Assembly (NCBI GenBank): GCA_022839105.1
Contig: JALHDH010000018.1
Span: 1 to 33,739 of the forward strand
Direction of reading: 5' to 3'
Origin: a bacterium
GTDB lineage: Bacteria > Vulcanimicrobiota > Xenobia > Xenobiales > Xenobiaceae
DNA: 33,739 bases
Shown here: in pieces, positions 31,464 to 33,739 of the stretch
How the letters are laid out: each line of letters opens with the position of its first letter
Position numbering within the stretch: position 1 is the stretch's first letter
Notes under the pieces: generated by a model
Told to the model about the DNA's origin: nothing
The model's database searches: none
What the model saw: only the letters and a program-made list of their open reading frames with translations
Translations under genes and position numbers: made by a program

Positions 31464-31987
31464 GCCCGCGCGATCTCGAATCATCCAACCTGGTCGCCAT
31501 CGGCAGGGTCCTCAAGCCGCACGGGGTGCGTGGGGAGCTTCGGGTCCAGATCCTGACCGATTTCCCCGAGCGCTTCGACGAGACCCCGGAGGTCCGTCTG
31601 GTCTCGCCGGAGGGGCTCGTCCTCCTCAAGGCGGTCGAGAGCGTCCGCTTCCATTCCGGGTGGGTGCTGATGAAGCTGGCCGGGATCCAGGATCCCGAGA
31701 ATGCCGGCCGCTTCCGGGGCTGGCTGGTCTCGGTCCCCGAGACCGAACTGGTCGACCTGGAACCCGACGAGTACTGGCACTTCGAGCTCGAGGGCCTGGA
31801 GGTTCGCGACGAAGCCGGGGCGGTGCTGGGGCGCCTGGAAGAAGTCCTGCAGACGCCCGGGCACGATCTCTACTCCGTCCGGGGAGCCTCCGGCGAGATC
31901 CTGATCCCTGCCGTCGCGGAGTTCGTGCGATCGGTGGACCTGGAAGCCGGCGTCATGGTGGTGCGCCCACCCGTCTTCGAGGCCTGA
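31460..31987 (+). CDS. rimM: 16S rRNA processing protein RimM
   Basis: A 175-residue 30S maturation factor that binds S19. The N-terminal RimM domain reads VAIGRVLKPHGVRGELRVQILTDFPERF, and the C-terminal PRC-barrel holds WHFELEGLEVRDEAG, LGRLEEVLQTPGHDLYSVR and EILIPAVAEFVRSVDL. TTG 31460 is chosen because it overlaps the ylqD TGA (TTGA) and the family N-terminus starts nearby; the frame is open further upstream. Directly abuts trmD. Confidence 0.94.
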   Translation: MSPRDLESSNLVAIGRVLKPHGVRGELRVQILTDFPERFDETPEVRLVSPEGLVLLKAVESVRFHSGWVLMKLAGIQDPENAGRFRGWLVSVPETELVDLEPDEYWHFELEGLEVRDEAGAVLGRLEEVLQTPGHDLYSVRGASGEILIPAVAEFVRSVDLEAGVMVVRPPVFEA

Positions 31988-32731
31988 ATGCGTCTGGACA
32001 TCCTGACCCTCTTCCCCGAGATCTTTGCTCCGCTCTTCGCCAGCATCCCGGCCCGGGCCCAGACCTCTTCCCGGGTGCAGGTGGAACTCCACAACCTGAG
32101 GGATTGGGGGCGTGGCCGGCACCGGCAGGTGGATGATGTCCCGTTCGGCGGGGGGCCGGGGATGGTGATCCAGGCCGAACCTCTGGCAGCCGCCATCCGG
32201 GCCGTCGGCGCGATGGACCCCCGCCCGCCCCGCGTGATCTACCTGACCCCTCAGGGCACTCCCCTGACCCAGACCCTGGTCGAGGAACTGGCCGACCGAC
32301 CTCGTCTCGTGCTCGTCTGCGGGCATTACGAGGGGATCGACGAGCGGATCCGCGAGAGCCTGGTGGATCAGGAGATTTCGATTGGGGACTACGTTCTGTC
32401 CGGCGGCGAGCTGCCCGCCATGGTCCTGGCCGACGCCCTGATCCGGCTGGTTCCCGGAGTGATCGACTCCGAGTCGGTGGCTCGCGAGTCCTTCAGCACC
32501 GGTCTGCTGGATCACCCCCACTATTCCCGGCCAGCAGTCTTCGAGGGGCTTTCGGTCCCCGAGGTGCTGCTCTCGGGACATCATGGGCGGATCGAGGAGT
32601 GGCGCCGTGAGCAGGCCCTGCTCAACACGGCGCGCAGGCGACCCGACCTTCTCGAGGCACTCGACCTGAGCCAGCGGGATCGGGAGTTGCTGACCCGCTT
32701 CCAGCCCCCCGGTTCGGGACCGGGGCCCTGA
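31988..32731 (+). CDS. trmD: tRNA (guanine37-N1)-methyltransferase
   Basis: A 247-residue SPOUT-fold (trefoil-knot) homodimeric enzyme that makes m1G37 and so prevents +1 frameshifts. Recognised are DILTLFPEIFAPLF, NLRDWGRGRHRQVDD, PFGGGPGMV, YLTPQGTPL, CGHYEGIDERIRESLVDQEISIGDYVLSGGE (SAM-knot region) and LLDHPHYSRPAVFEG near the C-terminal domain. ATG follows the rimM stop with no gap. A hairpin-plus-T-tract overlaps its stop codon. Confidence 0.97.
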   Translation: MRLDILTLFPEIFAPLFASIPARAQTSSRVQVELHNLRDWGRGRHRQVDDVPFGGGPGMVIQAEPLAAAIRAVGAMDPRPPRVIYLTPQGTPLTQTLVEELADRPRLVLVCGHYEGIDERIRESLVDQEISIGDYVLSGGELPAMVLADALIRLVPGVIDSESVARESFSTGLLDHPHYSRPAVFEGLSVPEVLLSGHHGRIEEWRREQALLNTARRRPDLLEALDLSQRDRELLTRFQPPGSGPGP

Positions 32732-32736
32732 TTTTT
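32707..32736 (+). terminator. Terminator overlapping the trmD 3' end
   Basis: 7-bp stem CCCCGGT (32707-32713), loop TCGGG, ACCGGGG (32719-32725), then CCCTGATTTTT with the T-run at 32732-32736. The stem lies within the last trmD codons and the TGA is in the spacer before the T-tract. The rplS promoter begins 15 bp later. Confidence 0.55.
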
Positions 32737-32750
32737 CCGTCCCTCGGGCC

Positions 32751-32779
32751 TTGCGATGCTCTGAGGGGTCTGTTATAAT
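32751..32779 (+). promoter_or_regulatory. Promoter of rplS
   Basis: -35 TTGCGA (32751-32756) and a perfect -10 TATAAT (32774-32779) with 17-bp spacing. The start site would be near 32786, leaving a leader of about 142 nt before the rplS ATG. Confidence 0.8.
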
Positions 32780-32785
32780 CGCCTC

Positions 32786-32927
32786 CGTCCTGCCTCAAAG
32801 CAGGAAGGCGTCCTTGGGAGGCTCTCCAAGCAGGGAGCGGCCCGCTCCCTTTCGCGAGGGTCTCGCCAGGCGAGACCGCGTCTTCCGGACGGCCCAGAAG
32901 ATTTGGTATGAGAGAAGGAGATCCGCC
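32786..32927 (+). ncRNA. Structured rplS mRNA leader (candidate r-protein leader)
   Basis: Four consecutive hairpins: CCTGC/GCAGG (32789-32804), CTTGG-GAG/CTC-CCAAG with a bulge (about 32813-32830), AGGGAGCG/CGCTCCCT with a 3-nt loop (32832-32850), and GGTCTCG/CGAGACC with loop CCAGG (32859-32877). About 50 nt follow, ending in AAGGAG before the ATG. No ORF is apparent in the leader. Its length and dense structure suggest autoregulation by L19 or attenuation. Confidence 0.55.
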
Positions 32928-33293
32928 ATGGATCTGATCCAGAGCATCGAGCGCGAGCAGATCAAGCGGGAGCTCCCCGACTTCGGCCCGGGCGACACCG
33001 TCAAGGCCTGGCTGAAGGTCATCGAGGGAGGCAAGGAGCGCCTGCAGGCCTTCGAGGGCGTCTGCATCAAGCGCGGCAACGCCGGCTTGAAGGAGTGCTT
33101 CACCCTGCGCAAGATTTCCGGTGGTGTGGGCGTCGAGCGCACCTTGCTGGTCCACAGCCCGCGTCTGGACCGCGTCGAGATCCTCCGCCGCGGCGAAGTG
33201 CGCCGGGCGCGCCTGTTCTACCTGCGCGGCCGCGTCGGCAAGAAGGCCCGCGTCAAGGAGAAGCGCTATATCCCGACGGCCGTCAAGGGCTAG
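32928..33293 (+). CDS. rplS: 50S ribosomal protein L19
   Basis: A 121-residue large-subunit protein at the 30S-50S interface. The sequence contains FGPGDTVKAWLKVIEGGKERLQAFEGVCI, FTLRKISGGVGVERTLLVHSP and RRGEVRRARLFYLRGRVGKKARVKEKR, which are canonical L19. ATG 32928 is preceded by GAGAAGGAG, and the upstream frame lacks homology. It has its own promoter and a structured leader. lepB follows after 144 bp. Confidence 0.97.
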   Translation: MDLIQSIEREQIKRELPDFGPGDTVKAWLKVIEGGKERLQAFEGVCIKRGNAGLKECFTLRKISGGVGVERTLLVHSPRLDRVEILRRGEVRRARLFYLRGRVGKKARVKEKRYIPTAVKG

Positions 33294-33313
33294 CAGGAAG
33301 GCTCTTCCCCCGG

Positions 33314-33349
33314 TGCTGCGAGGCTCTTGTCGGCCTCGCAGCATCCGGT
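33314..33349 (+). terminator. Terminator-like hairpin after rplS
   Basis: 10-bp stem TGCTGCGAGG (33314-33323) / CCTCGCAGCA (33334-33343) with a 10-nt loop, followed by TCCGGTCTTTG. It is 20 bp after the rplS stop. The T-tract is short and interrupted, so partial termination is as likely as full termination. Confidence 0.5.
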
Positions 33350-33437
33350 CTTTGAACCGCGGGCCCGAAAGGGTGCCGCGGTCTGATTCTTCCGGCCGCC
33401 CAGGGGCCGCTCCAGGCCATTCTCCGGAGCGTTGGCA

Positions 33438-33739
33438 TTGAACGAAGACCAGTTGATCGTCCTGCTCTATATCCTGGTCGGGATGCGCCTGGCCGTGCAC
33501 CTGTTCCCGAAGGTCCCGGCCTCTCCCGGGCTGCGGCGGGCCCTCAACGAGTATCTCGACTCGTTCATCGTGGCCGGCGGGGCTGCCCTGCTGTTGATCA
33601 CCTTCCTGGTCCGCAGCTTCTTCATCCCCTCCGAGTCGATGTTGCCGACCCTGAAGGTGCACGACTACATCCTGGTCAACAAGCTGATCTACAACTTCGC
33701 CCACCCGATGCGCGGGGATGTCCTGGTCTTCCATCCCCC
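33438..33739 (+). CDS. lepB: Signal peptidase I, 3' end outside window
   Basis: The frame is open from TTG 33438 to the end of the window, giving about 100 residues. The N-terminus has hydrophobic segments at about 5-22 and 43-60 (IVAGGAALLLITFLV), then FFIPSESMLPTL with catalytic Ser67, and later DYILVNKLIYNF and MRGDVLVFHP, all SPase I hallmarks. The catalytic Lys lies beyond the window. TTG 33438 is 8 nt after GGAG; TTG 33432 is an alternative. It removes signal peptides on the outer face of the membrane, and genome-wide it often follows rplS. Confidence 0.93.
   Translation, partial: MNEDQLIVLLYILVGMRLAVHLFPKVPASPGLRRALNEYLDSFIVAGGAALLLITFLVRSFFIPSESMLPTLKVHDYILVNKLIYNFAHPMRGDVLVFHP

Overview
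The window is a GC-rich, gene-dense bacterial chromosome segment. It carries mostly housekeeping genes in tight co-directional blocks, many joined by 1-4 nt stop/start overlaps (ATGA, GTGA, TTGA, TGATG). No tRNA, rRNA, CRISPR array or intact mobile element was seen. The gene content (FmdB-type zinc ribbon, CdsZ/DUF164 zinc ribbon, copper-amine-oxidase-N 'stalk' domains, ClpC with FHA, YlqD between khpA and rimM, RNase G, tandem TaR3-like MBL-fold proteins, one TatA) suggests an uncultured Terrabacteria-type lineage such as Armatimonadota or Vulcanimicrobiota/Eremiobacterota. That placement is inference from gene families, not from a phylogenetic marker.

Layout. 1-1.5 kb (+): 3' end of an FmdB-like gene, a DUF2993/LmeA-like gene and a degenerate RsbW-like gene, all translationally coupled. 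1.5-3.1 kb (-): small membrane protein, hpt, CdsZ-like zinc ribbon. 3.2-6.3 kb (-): two secreted proteins assembled from the same three Ig-like module types. 6.4-9.4 kb (+): fabF-rnc-DUF167-DUF6941-like, ending at a strong intrinsic terminator. 9.5-11.7 kb (+): a Xer tyrosine recombinase, then a divergent RelA/SpoT-synthetase-like protein with an apparently leaderless promoter. 11.8-18.8 kb (-): a long operon read rpmE-prfA-prmC-accB-like-accC-nusB-PBP1A. 18.8-22.9 kb (-): rlmD-clpC-FHA. 23.1-23.6 kb (+): a small helical ORF and tatA. 23.65-27.8 kb (-): RNase G, two MBL-fold paralogues and a lipoprotein. 27.8-28.9 kb: a gene-poor tract with an IS66 transposase remnant. 28.9-33.7 kb (+): the translation/secretion cluster ffh-rpsP-khpA-ylqD-rimM-trmD-rplS-lepB, with promoters before ffh and rplS.

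How the genes work together. Two blocks couple translation to cell-envelope growth. One links release factor RF1 and its methylase PrmC to fatty-acid carboxylation genes, NusB and a bifunctional PBP. The other links SRP, ribosomal proteins S16/L19, 16S maturation (RimM), tRNA m1G37 methylation (TrmD) and signal peptidase I.

Most notable observations: (i) a RelA/SpoT-like catalytic signature in an otherwise unannotated 410-aa protein at 10501-11733 whose GTG start lies 7 nt after a perfect TATAAT; (ii) an AccB-like protein next to accC that lacks the biotin-accepting lysine; (iii) a four-hairpin rplS leader; (iv) an RsbW-like protein that has lost its nucleotide-binding residues; (v) a ClpC without a middle domain, translationally coupled to an FHA protein; and (vi) recurrent TTGA start/stop junctions.
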